A stretch of 64,000 nucleotides of DNA, from positions 186,001-250,000 of the forward strand of contig JBCNJP010000014.1 of the NCBI GenBank assembly GCA_039602395.1, in the 5' to 3' direction. This document shows, piece by piece, positions 9,851 through 20,890 of this stretch. Position numbers and translations under genes: made by a program. The notes under the pieces are model-generated. The model made no database searches and had not been told where the DNA came from. It was given only the letters and a program-made list of their open reading frames with translations. Numbering within the stretch: position 1 is the first letter of the stretch; every line of letters starts with the position of its first letter. The stretch is from Deinandra increscens subsp. villosa. Its lineage: Eukaryota; Streptophyta; Magnoliopsida; Asterales; Asteraceae.

Positions 9851-10357
9851 GTTGTTTGGGTTCTTTTCGATTACATTTTCTCTAGTTCTTTGTTTCTTGC
9901 TGCTACAATGATTTTGATTCATGCTCTTCTTAGAGTTTCCGATTTTCGTTTTTATCAGATACGTTTTCTGTGTTTTTTACTGTTATAGGAGTAAATTTAT
10001 TGACTCTAGTGCTTTAATTTACAACAATTTTTATAGAAACTTAATCTTATACAGCAGCGTATAAAGTTTTGTGGGAATTTACAGCTAGAGTTTTGTGGGA
10101 TTTGATATCTGAATTTAAGTTTAGATTGGGGAGCAAAGTCGTCTCTCGAAAGGATGTCAATTTTATATGTTTATCATATTTTTATTGTTTTCGAAAAAGG
10201 AAATGCCGCGCTATGGTCGTAACAAATTCTTTCACGTTTATAGCAGTTACTTCCCTATTTGGTCTAAATCAAAGTACATCTATATTACAACTCTGTTGAT
10301 AGGTTAAATAACTGATCTGAATACGATTTATCAAGAAATGTAAAATGAAAGAGCATT
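9851..10357. other. No recognisable gene
   Basis: T-rich, intron- or UTR-like sequence with a local repeat of TTTTGTGGGA(A/T)TT near 10067 and 10092. No frame is convincing on either strand. Confidence 0.3.
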
Positions 10358-10712
10358 TATAATGAAGTAGATATTTGAATATGTATGCCAAATATTAGAT
10401 ACCCAAGTATTCCAAGTACAAAAAAACCACCAACAACTAAGAGAGTTAGCGTAGGGCGATTCGATGGTCTGCAAAATAAAAATAAGTTTTTAGTCTAACA
10501 TGCTTTTAGTTGTAGGACACAGATACAAAACACACACAAGTACCTATGAATGAGAACAACAGCAAGAAGAAGAATATGGCATGTTAAAGCATTGGGTAGA
10601 ATACATAGGAAAAGTTTTGCATCCCGGTTTCAGTGGCTTTCTTGCCTGCTAAGGTTATTCCCAGATGTGCAATTTGAGCAACCACCATAGCTAAGAATGG
10701 TCGTGCACCCTT
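10358..10712 (-). pseudogene. WAT1-related / UMAMIT (nodulin MtN21-like) transporter fragment
   Basis: Two adjacent exons of an EamA-type amino-acid exporter gene can be read. Exon 1 (about 10712-10544) gives ARPFLAMVVAQIAHLGITLA, then TGMQNFSYVFYP, and ends at a GT donor. Exon 2 (10468 to about 10358) starts after TTTGCAG and gives RPTLTLLVVGGFFVLGIL. A single missing base near the end of exon 1 breaks the frame; adding one base lets exon 1 splice into exon 2 in frame. The start codon, the remaining helices and later exons are absent. In the family these proteins have ten membrane helices and export amino acids or auxin. This is a dead fragment. Confidence 0.65.
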
Positions 10713-10915
10713 ATGTATACATTTCTCTTGCTATGTGTTTTCATCTTTGTGTTTCCTTTTACTTAATGTATACATTCAATTTTTTTTTTTTTACATTTTT
10801 CCTATTTTTAGTCTTCCAAAAATTTGTTATTTTCCATAGAATGTGAAACTGGAATTTTGGGTTTCTTTGAATTATAGTCCACATCAAAATATTAGTCAGC
10901 TTACCTTACGCTTTA
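10713..10915. other. No recognisable gene; flank of LTR element A
   Basis: AT-rich spacer between the UMAMIT fragment and the LTR. The five bases before the LTR (CTTTA, 10911-10915) would be its target duplication, but the far end of element A is lost, so this cannot be tested. Confidence 0.3.
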
Positions 10916-13198
10916 TGTCACAACCTGTAAGATTTGTGTCGGGATGCGAAAAAAGTTTTCACAGTCAAGGTTACGAACGTACTCTGGATGGTTCAACAAC
11001 AAGAGCCGTTTGGAAATCGTTAAATCGTTGGAGTAAATAGGAGTTTTTTCCAATATCATTACGCAGCGAAGTGATTGAAAACAATTCATTTTAATAATTT
11101 GACAATAACAGATAAGACTAGTTGAAAATGTTACCATGTACCCTGAATACCGAAAGTTTCAAAAGATAAAAATAGTTAAAGGAAAAAGGGCCATGAAAAA
11201 ACTCACTTGATTCAGAAACAGGAAATCGATAGCACGATCAACGAAAGTGTAGTCCTAAATAATTATAAGACATACAATAAGTAATTGGGTTGACAATTAA
11301 TGTCACTCCAACTAGGTAGGTCAAGTCTTGACGTCATGGTAGCCTTAGAGTTAAATGATTTGGAAAGTCAAAGTGAAAGTGTCCGGTTATATGTTTATTT
11401 GGAAATAATGTAAAATATATATTTAAAATTAAAATAAAATATACAAAAATTCCCAAATAATATTTAAAGAATGTAAATATATTTATATAAATAAATATTT
11501 AGTCAAAATGAGGGCTTTCATATGAGAAATTGATTATTTTGACGAATTAGTTGAAAACCGGGCGATTTCGCGGTCACCGATGATTACACGACATTTATCC
11601 GTTTAAGTTAGAAATCAATCAAGGATAATAAAATATGATTATATTCTGTCCAAAATAGGTAGATAATTATTTCAAGTGTCGGTTTTCATTAGTTTGCCGG
11701 TTTTGTGGATTTTGTGTCGGTTTTGTCGTTTTGGTCCCGTTTGCCCGTTTAATGACACCGTTAGGTTCCTAAATTCACCATATGTATTTGTAAACATGTT
11801 TTCACCATTAAACTACCTCTATAAGTTCAAGTAATTTGTTAAGGGATATTTTGGCCATGTTTTAAATTATCTTAAATATCACAACCTACTGTTTAAAAGC
11901 CTAAACTTTCTGGTCCAAACGGATCCTTAGCTAAAAGTGTCTTCTAGGGTTTTTAAAGTGTACTTTTGGGTAGTAAAAGTTCCCTATGGTGAGTTTAAGC
12001 ACAAGTAATCTTTCTAACGTCCAAGATAACATATTTTGACTAATTAGGAGCTCAAATCGTGTAATAGGCATCAACGGGTCCAAAATTACAAGATCAACAT
12101 ACAACACACAATATATACAAAGTTGGTGACTAAAAATGCAACCTAAACAAATACTTGTGTAAAAGTCCTACAAATCAAGGTTTGTACATAATATTCTAAG
12201 GAAATGTCTATCATGTGTTTGTAGTGGCAAGATTCATGGTGAAACATAAAGATAATCACAAACTAGTAGACTTTTATGGTTCAAAATCATGTTTAGACAA
12301 CAATGTAGGTCAAGACTTGTAAATGGAGTGATCTTCTCATGAAATGGAACAAGATATAAACACTAGAACAAGATTTTACTAGGAAAAGTGGAGATGTGAA
12401 CTCACTAGGAGGAGATGGGGGCCGAAAATGGTGATGATGATGGTTGTTCTTGCTTCCTCTTGCTTCCTAGCACCATGGAACATCAAGAGAATGAGTGATT
12501 ACTCAAGAGTTTTAGACAGAGGGTAGAGAGAGAGAGAGACTTACGGGTTTGAGAGGAGGGAGAGAGATGAGAGAGTTTTCTCCAAGTGTTTATGTTGCAA
12601 ATGGAGGCTAGGGTTATGTTAAAGTGTTTAAGTATGGAGTGTAAGTGAGAAAATGGGTGTTTGGTTGTGTTGTGTGTGTGTGTTTCGGTTTGTATATGAA
12701 CCGAGAGAGAGTGAGACGGGTTAGAGAAAAAGAAAGAGAGATGTGGGGGTGTTTGGGAGTGTCATGTGGTAAAATATCTAGTGAATAGTGAGGTTTAATA
12801 AAAATTTAAGTGTGTGTGTGTGCATGTGTTCGGGCCGAGAAGAAGAAAAAGAGGGGACATATTTGAGCCCTTGGTTAGCCGGCTCTCAACACACACACAA
12901 GGGGTTCAAGGGACATGTAATCTTGTAGTATATGTGGTTGTTTGTATAGTTAAATGGCTACACAAATGAGTGGGAAAAGGTAAGTGAAGGTGGAGGGAAA
13001 TGAAGGTCCAATGGGCAAAAGAATTGTTGTGTTGCGGAGACAAGTTTCACCTACAATGTGTAGGTTGTAAGGATGATGTTGGAGGTTGATTTGAATGGTA
13101 TAAAGGAGGTCAACACAAATACAAGCAAGTAACTAGATCTTTTAAGTGGGGGATTGGTGGTGGTTGTGGTTCGGTTGGGAACCGACGAGCACAAGGGT

Positions 13199-13216
13199 CA
13201 CGGGTTCGATCCCGTG
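13199..13216 (+). promoter_or_regulatory. Pol III B-box-like hairpin inside the A-family LTR
   Basis: CACGGGTTCGATCCCGTG has a 6-bp stem around TTCGAT and contains GGTTCGATCCC, very near the tRNA B-box consensus. It is preceded by CGGTTGGGAACCG, another small hairpin. The same 18 bases recur unchanged in the other A-family LTR pieces at 37248-37265 and 41312-41329. No complete tRNA cloverleaf or clear A box is present, so it may derive from a SINE captured by the LTR. Confidence 0.4.
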
Positions 13217-13692
13217 GCCGGTCGGGTCGAGGAAAAACAAGAGGGAGAGAGGAAAAGGGAAAAGGTGACGGGTCGGTTGAATCACGAAGGAAAGACAAAA
13301 AATAAATAGATTGGATCGGGCTTGAATATTTTTATAAAAAAATTATTCACGACGGCATAAAATAATAAAAACAATGAATCGGTTTGGAATTAAAATACTC
13401 GAGGGTTAATAACTTGAAAAATACAATGTTGCATGTATATATATATTGCATGCATGCATGATAGATTTCGTCATGAACGTTAACGAGGCTTTATAAAATG
13501 ATTGGGACGTAAAATAAATCGATGTTTACGTAGGGATTGGATCACAAGTCTTGTTTTGTTGTCATTGTCTAAACACATTGTTGTTTAATACGAAATTGTT
13601 TATTAAAATTATTCTTGAAACACGTGAATGATAAAATGATAAAAGTTGATCAAAGGTTATGATTAAAATGAACGTAAAACGATACTGATAAT

Positions 13693-14141
13693 TGTTGAGG
13701 CTAGATTATGAGGCTTGTAATATTAAATTAGTTGGGCTGAGCTTAGAGGGTTTATTTAGATTAATAGACTAGTTTGGTTGGGTTTACTATTAGGCTTGGA
13801 GTTTACCATTGGGTTTACTATTAGGGTTTAAGGTCCATTAGGGATCCTATATAAACCCCATGTGGTTCTCCATTGTAAGGTTGCTGTTGACGATTGAGAG
13901 AGGAGCAACCCGAGGTGTTTATGATCACAAGTGATTACGATCGTAAACCCGAGTGAAGTGAGTTTACGATTTCTGTTTTGTACCCGATAAGTTCATCTTG
14001 TGTGCAAGTTCAGGTTTTTCTTTGTTTTATTCATCGTATTCTTAGAGTTCTTCTCATCTCTTTTTTGAATCACTAATCTAAACGGATTCCGCACGTTTAG
14101 ACTTAATAATATCGTGAACGGTTGTTGATTCTGGACCAACA
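13693..14141 (+). repeat. 5' LTR of the copia-like element
   Basis: 449 bp, TGTTGAGG to CCAACA. It contains a TATA box (13848-13855) and, downstream of it, GATTACGATCGTAAAC (13932-13947), which holds one inverted copy of the GTTTACGATC motif, and a forward GTTTACGAT (13962). Identical in length to the 3' LTR. Confidence 0.93.
13848..13855 (+). promoter_or_regulatory. TATA box of the LTR promoter
   Basis: TATATAAA followed by CCCC; conserved in the 3' LTR at 19037-19044. Its place about 295 bases before the LTR end suits a U3/R boundary shortly downstream. Confidence 0.7.
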
Positions 14142-14143
14142 AT

Positions 14144-14156
14144 TGGTATCAGAGCC
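14144..14156 (+). other. Primer-binding site (initiator tRNA-Met)
   Basis: TGGTATCAGAGCC lies two bases after the LTR end, complementary to the 3' end of plant initiator tRNA-Met and the usual PBS in Ty1 and Ty3 elements of plants. Confidence 0.9.
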
Positions 14157-14237
14157 AAGAAACGAGAGTTTTGTGGTTCTCACGATATTGATTCAAGAAG
14201 ATATAACAGTTTTTGCGAGTTTTCTTGAGTTTTTCAG

Positions 14238-14463
14238 GTTTACGATCGGAATTCTGGGCTGTTCTTCACGTTTACGATCAGATCTGCTGCTGTTCATGAG
14301 TTTACGATCAGTTTCTGGGCAGTTTTGAGTGTTTACGACTCGGTGTTCATCGTGTTCTTGGTGTTCTTGGTGATTACGACCAATTCTGGGCTGGTATTGA
14401 CGTTTACGATCACAAAAATCGAGTTTACGACTTCAAGTTAGGAGCTTTGGGTGTTTACGATTT
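14238..14463 (+). repeat. GTTTACGATC motif array in the leader
   Basis: The motif GTTTACGA(T/C), often followed by C, recurs about eight times between the PBS and gag: 14238, 14270, 14300, 14331, 14372 (GATTACGAC), 14402, 14423 and 14453. Spacing is about 20-40 bases with unrelated sequence between copies, unlike a simple tandem repeat. The LTR has further copies. A protein- or RNA-binding role (packaging, dimerisation or enhancer) is an inference. Confidence 0.75.
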
Positions 14464-14586
14464 TATTCCACTCCGAAGGCCTCCGTTTTTGCGTTTTAAG
14501 CTTTTGACACTATTCTTTGAATAGTACTTTTGCCGTTTTTGCCGATTTTTTAAAATTTTCAGAAGCTGCATATCTAAAGAAAGAAA

Positions 14587-16534
14587 ATGAGTTCAGAGGT
14601 TGAAGAAAAGAATATGGTTGAGAACAAGGATGCTTTCGCAGCTGAAGTTGACGAAACTAAGATATGCCCCAATCCTACTTGTGCACGTTTAATTCCTGGA
14701 CTTAGGCAAATTTATAAAAATTATGAGATAGAACTGTTTGAAATAAAATGCGAAAGGAGTTCATTCAGGGGTAGATGGCAAAAGAGTGAAGCGAAAGTAA
14801 AAGCCCAAAAACTAGACATTGAGAAATATCAAAAGCTTGCAACGGAGAAGACCATTTTACATGATCGGGCTAGGATTGAGATATCTGAGTTGACACAGAA
14901 ATTAACTGAACTGCAGCAAAAATATGATGAGCTACAGGTCAAGTATGATTGCAATCAGGAAAGAAATCAGCGAATGCTCGATGCTGGAAAGGAATTGTCA
15001 CATGCTGTTGTAACTGGTCAAGTTGGGAAAGATAAAACTGGGTTTGGCTCAGAAAAGTCTAATAAGCCTCTGTCTGCAAACAACATTATTCCTCCACCAG
15101 TTCCCAGAGACATTATAGGAATACTTCTTAGTGAGAAACAGGTTGAACGAACTAAGTTTGATTATAAAGAAGCTCCTCCTCCTATTGATAGTGTCTTGGT
15201 TGGAACTACACCATTGACTCAAGAAGAAATTGATAATGAAGCAAACATGACTTATGGTGAAGGGAGAGTAAAGGATATATCAGACAATGATGCTAAGTGT
15301 CAGAAATATGATAGGTGTCATAACTCTAAGTCTGATGATGCTGGGATAGAGTTGAAACCATACCCTAAAATTGAAACCCCATGCTTCAAAGTAATTGACG
15401 AAGTCAAAAGGGAAAAGGTGATCTTGACGACAAGGCCTGAGGAGAAGATCTTTATGACATCTGGATCAATGTTTGACCAAGAACCAGATGTAGGATATGA
15501 ATTACCATCCTTCTCCTCCAAGTTCAAGGGAATAACCGATGGAGTGATAAGTGAACCCAAAGTTGAGAGGCCAAAGATCACCATCAAGCATCCAAGTATG
15601 AAACCAACAGCTGGAGTGAAGAATGAAAAACTCAAGGGAGTAGTTGTGTCTCCCATTTCTTCAGTTGGATCATGCAGTTGCTGTTGTAATTGCAAAAAAT
15701 GGTGCTTCAACGTCAAAGAATCAAGGAAGCACAAAGAAAGTAAAGACAGGTTCGACACAGGCTTCGACAAACCAGCAAAAAGTCAAATCTGAAGCTGCAG
15801 TCAAACCAAAGAAGCATACACAAGGTAAACCAGCTCCATATCAGCCACCGAAGACAAATGGGTACACGTCTGACTTCTATCTAAAGAAGCAGACTTGTTT
15901 TAATTGTGGCATCGCTGGTCATATTGCTAGAAACTGTCTTTATCGCCCTTATGAACCCTATTATCCGAAAACTCAAAGGGTTTCATCTCAGGAGTCTGTG
16001 AAGTCTAAGCCGATGATGGTGCAGAAACCTAAGGCAATGAAGACTGTTACTCCTAAGGTTAAACCCTCTGATCAACATTGGGGCGCTGCCAAAGCTGAAA
16101 GAAAATCTATAAATCAAAACAACAGCTTTCCAAGTTACAAAAATTTTCAAAAACAGGTGAAGAAACCATTTTCAAAACAACCAAAGTCTGAAAACCCCAA
16201 GGTTACCCCTCCCAAGGTAAGTAAAAGTGTTTTGAAAAATGATTCTAAAATGAAGAAGGTTGAACTACCTAAAGTCACAACTCCAAAGGTGACTAAAACA
16301 AAAACTGTTTTGAAAAATGAATCTAAAACGAAGAAGGTTGAAATACCTAAAGTCACAACTCCAAAAGTGACTAAAACAAATGTTAAATCACCTGGAACTT
16401 GGAAACCAAAAATCAAGGCAGCTCCATCACAACTTCCTGATTTCTCAAAGGGGATGTTCTTACAAGAAGTATCCTTTATTGATTCCTCAGGTGTACCCAG
16501 AAAAACAATGGCCTGGGTACCAATAGCTAACTAA
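14587..16534 (+). pseudogene. Copia-type gag with CCHC zinc knuckle, one frameshift
   Basis: Frame 1 (14587-15792) starts MSSEVEEKNMVENKD and has a long coiled coil (about residues 50-140). The second frame continues to 16534. The natural switch is at the A6 run at 15694-15699, where a one-base indel moves CNCKK into NGASTSKNQG. The C-terminal part contains the CCHC knuckle CFNCGIAGHIARNC (about 15895-15936) and a Lys/Pro-rich tail with a 78-bp tandem repeat (units at 16252 and 16330, VTTPKVTKT). It ends MAWVPIAN, where full elements usually continue into the protease. Apart from the shift it is open, suggesting recent activity or selection. A translational frameshift at the A-run cannot be excluded. 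Confidence 0.8.
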
Positions 16535-17362
16535 TCTCTCACTATGTGCAGGAACAGTCAAGGAGGATTATCACTAACATTTTTATTATTAATTTGTTTG
16601 TTGATAAGTGATTGTTCCAGGCACAGTTTAGGAGACGTATCTTCATGTCATGACAATCAATTTTTTATGGAGGATATGTTTCCTTGAGAGGTAAAAGGTC
16701 AAATTCAGCATGAAAGGTACTGTTCTTAACTTGGTTGTTTGTTTGATGATGCGGCAAAGGGTGTTTTGAGTCAAACCAAATTTCCTAAAATTTTCACTTG
16801 GTGATTGATTGTTGAAGTGTTTGACTTCTAATGCAATTTAGTGTGCATGTCATGAAACCTTATTTCTCCAAATTTTCAAATCCTTACTTTGAAGATTAGC
16901 TTGGCCAGATGTGTGTGAAGTTACTTGCTCTGCTTATGTGTTCGTGTTTAAAAAAAATTGTTCACAAACGTTGTGACATTAAAAATCAAAAAGCAAGGGG
17001 AAGAAATGTAAAAATGAAGAAAAAGTTGACCCCTAAAAAATAGTGTGCTTTTCAATTTTTAATTGTTTGTGTTTTGTTTCTGAGAAGTGAAATATGGCCG
17101 GGTTGGAGATGGCTGACATGTGTAAAGCGGAAGTGAAAAGCAAGCTCCACGGTGATATGCTCGGTAGGCTCGACCTAATCTTATGACCACCAATGTAAGT
17201 GCAATGAACTTAAATATATATATGTTTAGTTTCCCATCTCAGTTTGCATGGTTTAAAAAACTGAGTCCCAGCAAAAACGGGTTGAGAGTGGTAATTATAC
17301 CTAGTATTCACTCTCTCACACGCCATATTTCTGCTGTTATGACTACACCACATAATAAAAAG
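16535..17362 (+). pseudogene. Degenerate protease/integrase-start trace and non-coding sequence
   Basis: Just after gag, 16620-16730 reads in pieces as SIFYGGYVSLRGKR, like the segment following the copia protease active site, but it has stops and no DSG motif. Beyond about 16740 no pol domain can be followed. Sequence is T-rich and non-coding. Confidence 0.4.
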
Positions 17363-17445
17363 AAATGAAAAAGAAATGAAAAAGAAAAGAAAAAAAATGA
17401 AAAAGAATAGAAAAAGAAAATAAAATAAAAAAAATAATCATTCAG
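17363..17445 (+). repeat. GAAAAA-rich simple repeat
   Basis: Irregular run of (G)AAATGAAAAAGAAA units, almost all A and G on the plus strand. Confidence 0.8.
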
Positions 17446-18871
17446 TTTGGTCTTCTTTGCGTGCTTATGCGGCCGACCTGATCACCGACTGATGATTAAT
17501 GAAATAAGTGGTAGTCATAGCGGTGTTGCATGGTTCCTCAAGTTGGGGGTTTGTGAATCCTCAATAAACTCTGAGGTTGGGTAGGTTTTGCTATGTACAA
17601 TTGGGTGTGGGGACGATTAAACATGCTGGTAAGTATTAATCTATTAAGCATGATGCATTGGTTGGGTTTAAACGGGTCTGAGTTTAAAGCGGACAAACAT
17701 ACTGGAAATCACCTAGACTAGTCAAGTAACCAAAGCTGAAAAGGGTTCCTCAGTCAGATTCACATGGTTTGATCCCTTGTAAACTTTCTCATGTTTGATA
17801 TTGGTAAGTATTTGTTTATTTTTATCTTTCGTGTGTGTGTCTTTAAGTTCTTTTTGGTTGTGTTTACCTCTTGGCCAGGTTAATTTGACAAGTCAAAATG
17901 TGTTTTCATGGGTTTTGATGCATGACAGTATGCCCCCTGCAGATCTTGACAAATTTTTAGGGGAAGGAGAGGGGATATTAAGTATTATCCGAAGGGAACT
18001 CGAGGATGATACTTATTATCTAATGAAAAGACATCCATAATACATAGTATCTGAAGGGAACTCGAAGATAATATGTATTATCTCAGGGGAAGTCCTTAGC
18101 TGAGGGGAATTTATCAGCTAAGGGAAAGTCTTTAGAGGTCTTGGGTTCAGGGGAAGTTTTATAGAAAACCCGTAATCTATATTAGGGTTCTTGGTTAAAA
18201 TTATGTTAATTTGAATCAACTGAACAGATGATAATTACCTTCTAACCCAAAGACCAGTCATCAAATGTCTGGTGGAGTATATTTTTTTCAAATGTGTGTC
18301 AGACAGGTTGATGATAGAAAGATGCTGCTGATGCTGCTGATGCTGCTGCTGCTGCTGCTCAAAGTTAAAGAACCAGCCGGACAAGACTTCCATCTGGAAA
18401 AGCAACTGTTCAGGGGAAGTTGTTGTTGTCTTTACAAGTTTTCAAAAGTTTCAAAAGAGCTTCAAAGAAGATGTTCACATGTTTAGGGGAAGCTGAAGAT
18501 TTCAAGTCGATCTTTGATGAAGAAAATGATGCAGAGAGCAGTTAGAGATTTTGAAGACCCAAGATCAACAACCAAGTTCTTTAAAGTTAGAGGTGTTCAA
18601 ACTTTTTACCCTCTAATTTTCAAGATTCAAGACAGTTACCTAAGATTCAGCAAGAACCAGTTCTTTCAATAGAAGCAAGTCAATGAGAATCCTCCATTTC
18701 ATTAACTTGTTCATTTCAAGAAGTTCGAGCTGATGCTGATCAAGAGGAAGTCCCAAATGCCCGTCATGAAACCCATTGAAGATTTCTGCGGAAAGAATCT
18801 TCATCAACATCTATGCCATCCAGTCAAGAAGAAGAACTTCAAACATTGAAGACATTTAATATCACAAGCCT
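17446..18871 (+). other. Non-coding 3' region with repeated AGGGGAAG motifs
   Basis: No coding domain is found. The polypurine-like AGGGGAA(G/T) occurs at 17959, 18085, 18103, 18149, 18412 and 18485 before the real PPT at 18872. A 60-65-bp imperfect duplication (GAAGGGAACTCGA(G/A)GAT...) lies at about 17990-18085, and a CTG-rich microsatellite at 18322-18360 makes a Leu-rich open frame (18265-18486) I do not regard as a gene. Confidence 0.6.
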
Positions 18872-18881
18872 AGGGGAAGAT
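18872..18881 (+). other. Polypurine tract of the copia-like element
   Basis: AGGGGAAGAT immediately precedes the 3' LTR (TGTTGAGG at 18882). Confidence 0.85.
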
Positions 18882-19330
18882 TGTTGAGGCTAGATTATGA
18901 GGCTTGTAATATTAAATTAGTTGGGCTGGGCTTAGAGGGTTTATTTAGATTAGTAGACTAGTTTGGTTGGGTTTACTATTGGGCTTGGGGTTTACCATTG
19001 GGTTTACTATTAGGGTTTAAGGTCCATTAGGGATCCTATATAAACCCCATGTGGTTCTCCATTGTAAGGTTGCTGTTGACGATTGAGAGAGGAGCAACCC
19101 GAGGTGTTTATGATCACAAGTGATTACGATCGTAAACCCGAGTGAAGTGAGTTTACGATTTCTGTTTTGTACCCGACAAGTTCATCTTGTGTGCAAGTTC
19201 ATGTTTTTCTTTGTTTTATTCATTGTATTCTTAGATTTCTTCTCATCTCTTTCTTGAATCACTAATCTAAACGGATTCCGCACGTTTAGACTAGATAATA
19301 TCGTGAACGGTTGTTGATTCTGGACCAACA
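18882..19330 (+). repeat. 3' LTR of the copia-like element
   Basis: 449 bp with the same ends as the 5' LTR and about 11 substitutions relative to it; followed by the ATAAT duplication. Confidence 0.93.
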
Positions 19331-19633
19331 ATAATAATAATAAATCCCAAGATGATGGGATCATGCATGGTATTTACTAAAAAGTTTGGTAAATTTAATA
19401 AACGGATTTGGTTAGTCGCTTTATTATTATCGAAGTTCCAGCGACCATTCCGTGCAAAGAAGTCGTCCTATTGAAATTTAAACAAATATGGGGAAATTGA
19501 CACGTTGCAAGTAAACAGCTACGTAACATAGGTAACACATAGGTATATATTATCAGTTTAGGTCCTTGGAAACTTACGGGTTGTCACATCCTCCCCTAGT
19601 TGGGAGAATTTCGTCCCGATTTTCAGCTTGTCA

Positions 19634-20179
19634 TCATGGCTGAGCGGCTGCTACAGGAAAAAGATGAGGATACTTGGCGCGAAAATGGTCTTCGCGTTCC
19701 CACGTAAATTCAGAACCACGGCGGGAGTTCCAACGAATTTTAACGAGAGGTATACGTCTATGCTTCAATTTCTTGACGACGCGGTCGACGATCTCGGCGG
19801 GTTCTTTGACGAATTGTGCTGATTCATCAATGTGTATCTCATCGAGGGGAACGATAAGATCTTCTTCGGCGAGGCACTTCTTCAGATTGTTGACGTGAAA
19901 AACATCGTGAACGTTACTAAGCTCCGGCGGCAGGAGTAGTCTGTACGCGACATGTCCGATTGTCTCAATGATTTCGAATGGACCGATGTAGCGAGGATTT
20001 AACTTTCCATGTTTGCCAAAATGAAGGACGCCTTTCCACGGGGATACTTTCAGCAATACCTTGTCGCCTTTCGCGAATGATAAGGGTTTACGACGGGTAT
20101 CTGCATAGCTCTTTTGGCGATCGCGGGCGGCTTTCAAGTGGTCTCGAATCTGCGTGATTCTTTCAGTTATTTCTATCAC
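19634..20179 (-). pseudogene. Element A: integrase C-terminus and chromodomain
   Basis: The frame holds the GPY/F-type integrase tail (KLNPRYIGPFEIIETIGHVA) followed by a chromodomain (EPAEIVDRVVKKLKHRRIPL, then VKIRW and FTWEREDHF). A C-terminal chromodomain assigns the element to the chromoviruses, and the layout fits the Tekay/Del lineage. The chromodomain is thought to guide integration to heterochromatin marks. The frame upstream is cut by TAA just before MIEITERI, so the polyprotein is dead. Its end lies 46 bases from the LTR. Confidence 0.9.
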
Positions 20180-20890
20180 AACTTATAGGCCTGTCAGTTG
20201 GTTGTCACCAACTTCGAACCAACAGATAGGTGATCGACACTTTCTTCTGTACAGTGCCTCGAAAGGTGCACACTAAATGCTAGTGTGATAACTGTTGTTG
20301 TACGAGAATTCGCACAATGGCAGATGTTCATCCTCGTTGTTACCAAAATCAATGACGCAGGCAAGCAACATATCTTTGAGAGTCTGAATCGTTCGTTCGC
20401 TTTGACCGTCAGTTTACGGGTGATAGGCCGTACTCATATCGAGGCGAGTACCGATGGCCTTGTTTAGAGATTTCTAGAAATGGGAGGTAAAACGACCATC
20501 TCTGTCGGAGATAATGGAAATCGGGGCTCCATGGCGAGAAAATATTTTCTTCATGTACATCCTTGTTAAATGCTCTACGGAATCTTTCTCCTTCATCGCG
20601 AGGAAATGGGCAGATTTTGTCAAACGATCGACAATTACCCAAATGGAACCGTTACCCTTGCGGCTCTTGGGTAACTTGGTGATGAAGTCCATGGAAATGC
20701 ATTCCCACTTCCACTCGGGGATGATGGGTTGGACGAGTGAACCGGAAGGTTTCTAATGCTCGGCCTTAACTTTGGCGCAAGTTAAGCATTTACCGATGTA
20801 CTTAGCGATTTCAGCTTTCATGTTCGGCAACCAATATAACATATGCAGGTCGTGGTACATCTTATCGGCTCCGGAATGAATGGAGTATCG
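20180..20890 (-). pseudogene. Element A: integrase zinc finger and catalytic core
   Basis: In order on the minus strand: the HHCC zinc finger ([11 protein letters not shown] at its end), the first catalytic Asp region ([20 protein letters not shown]), the second Asp context ([17 protein letters not shown]), then STAYHP and [16 protein letters not shown] with the catalytic Glu. Several in-frame stops (HP*TDG and others) and a frame break near 20690-20750 show it is inactive. Confidence 0.85.

Larger units (their letters stand above)
13693..19330 (+). mobile_element. Gag-only Ty1/copia-like LTR retrotransposon, 5.6 kb
   Basis: Two 449-bp LTRs starting TGTTGAGG and ending GGACCAACA bound the element. 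The 5-bp duplication ATAAT is exact at 13688-13692 and 19331-19335. By eye about 11 substitutions separate the LTRs (about 2.4%), so insertion is fairly recent. It has a primer-binding site, a gag with a CCHC knuckle and a polypurine tract, but only a degenerate trace of protease/integrase sequence and no reverse transcriptase. It therefore depends on a partner for mobility. It interrupts the 3' LTR of element A and is younger than it. Confidence 0.92.
10916..19588 (-). mobile_element. 3' LTR of Tekay-type element A, split by a copia-like insertion
   Basis: On the plus strand it starts TGTCACAACCTGTAAG at 10916 and ends ACGGGTTGTCACA at 19588, directly before the polypurine tract (TAGGGGAGGA on the minus strand, 19589-19598). 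Without the insert (13693-19330 plus one ATAAT) it is about 3.03 kb, long for an LTR. Compared with the 5' LTR it lacks two segments of about 300 bp each (the equivalents of about 25820-26115 and 26205-26515), so the pair is old or unequal. It carries the A-family sequence also seen at 35182-37469. Confidence 0.8.

Noticed and set aside
13199..13216. tRNA gene
   Set aside because: Only a B-box/T-arm-like hairpin is present; no acceptor stem or anticodon arm can be folded around it.
14238..14463. CRISPR-like array
   Set aside because: Repeat is only 8-10 bp and variable, spacers vary in length, and the sequence is a plant retrotransposon leader.
15318..15770. 150-residue antisense frame opposite gag
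   Set aside because: Shadow of the Lys/Glu-rich gag frame; no independent signals.
18265..18486. Leu-rich frame
   Set aside because: Product of the CTG microsatellite at 18322-18360.
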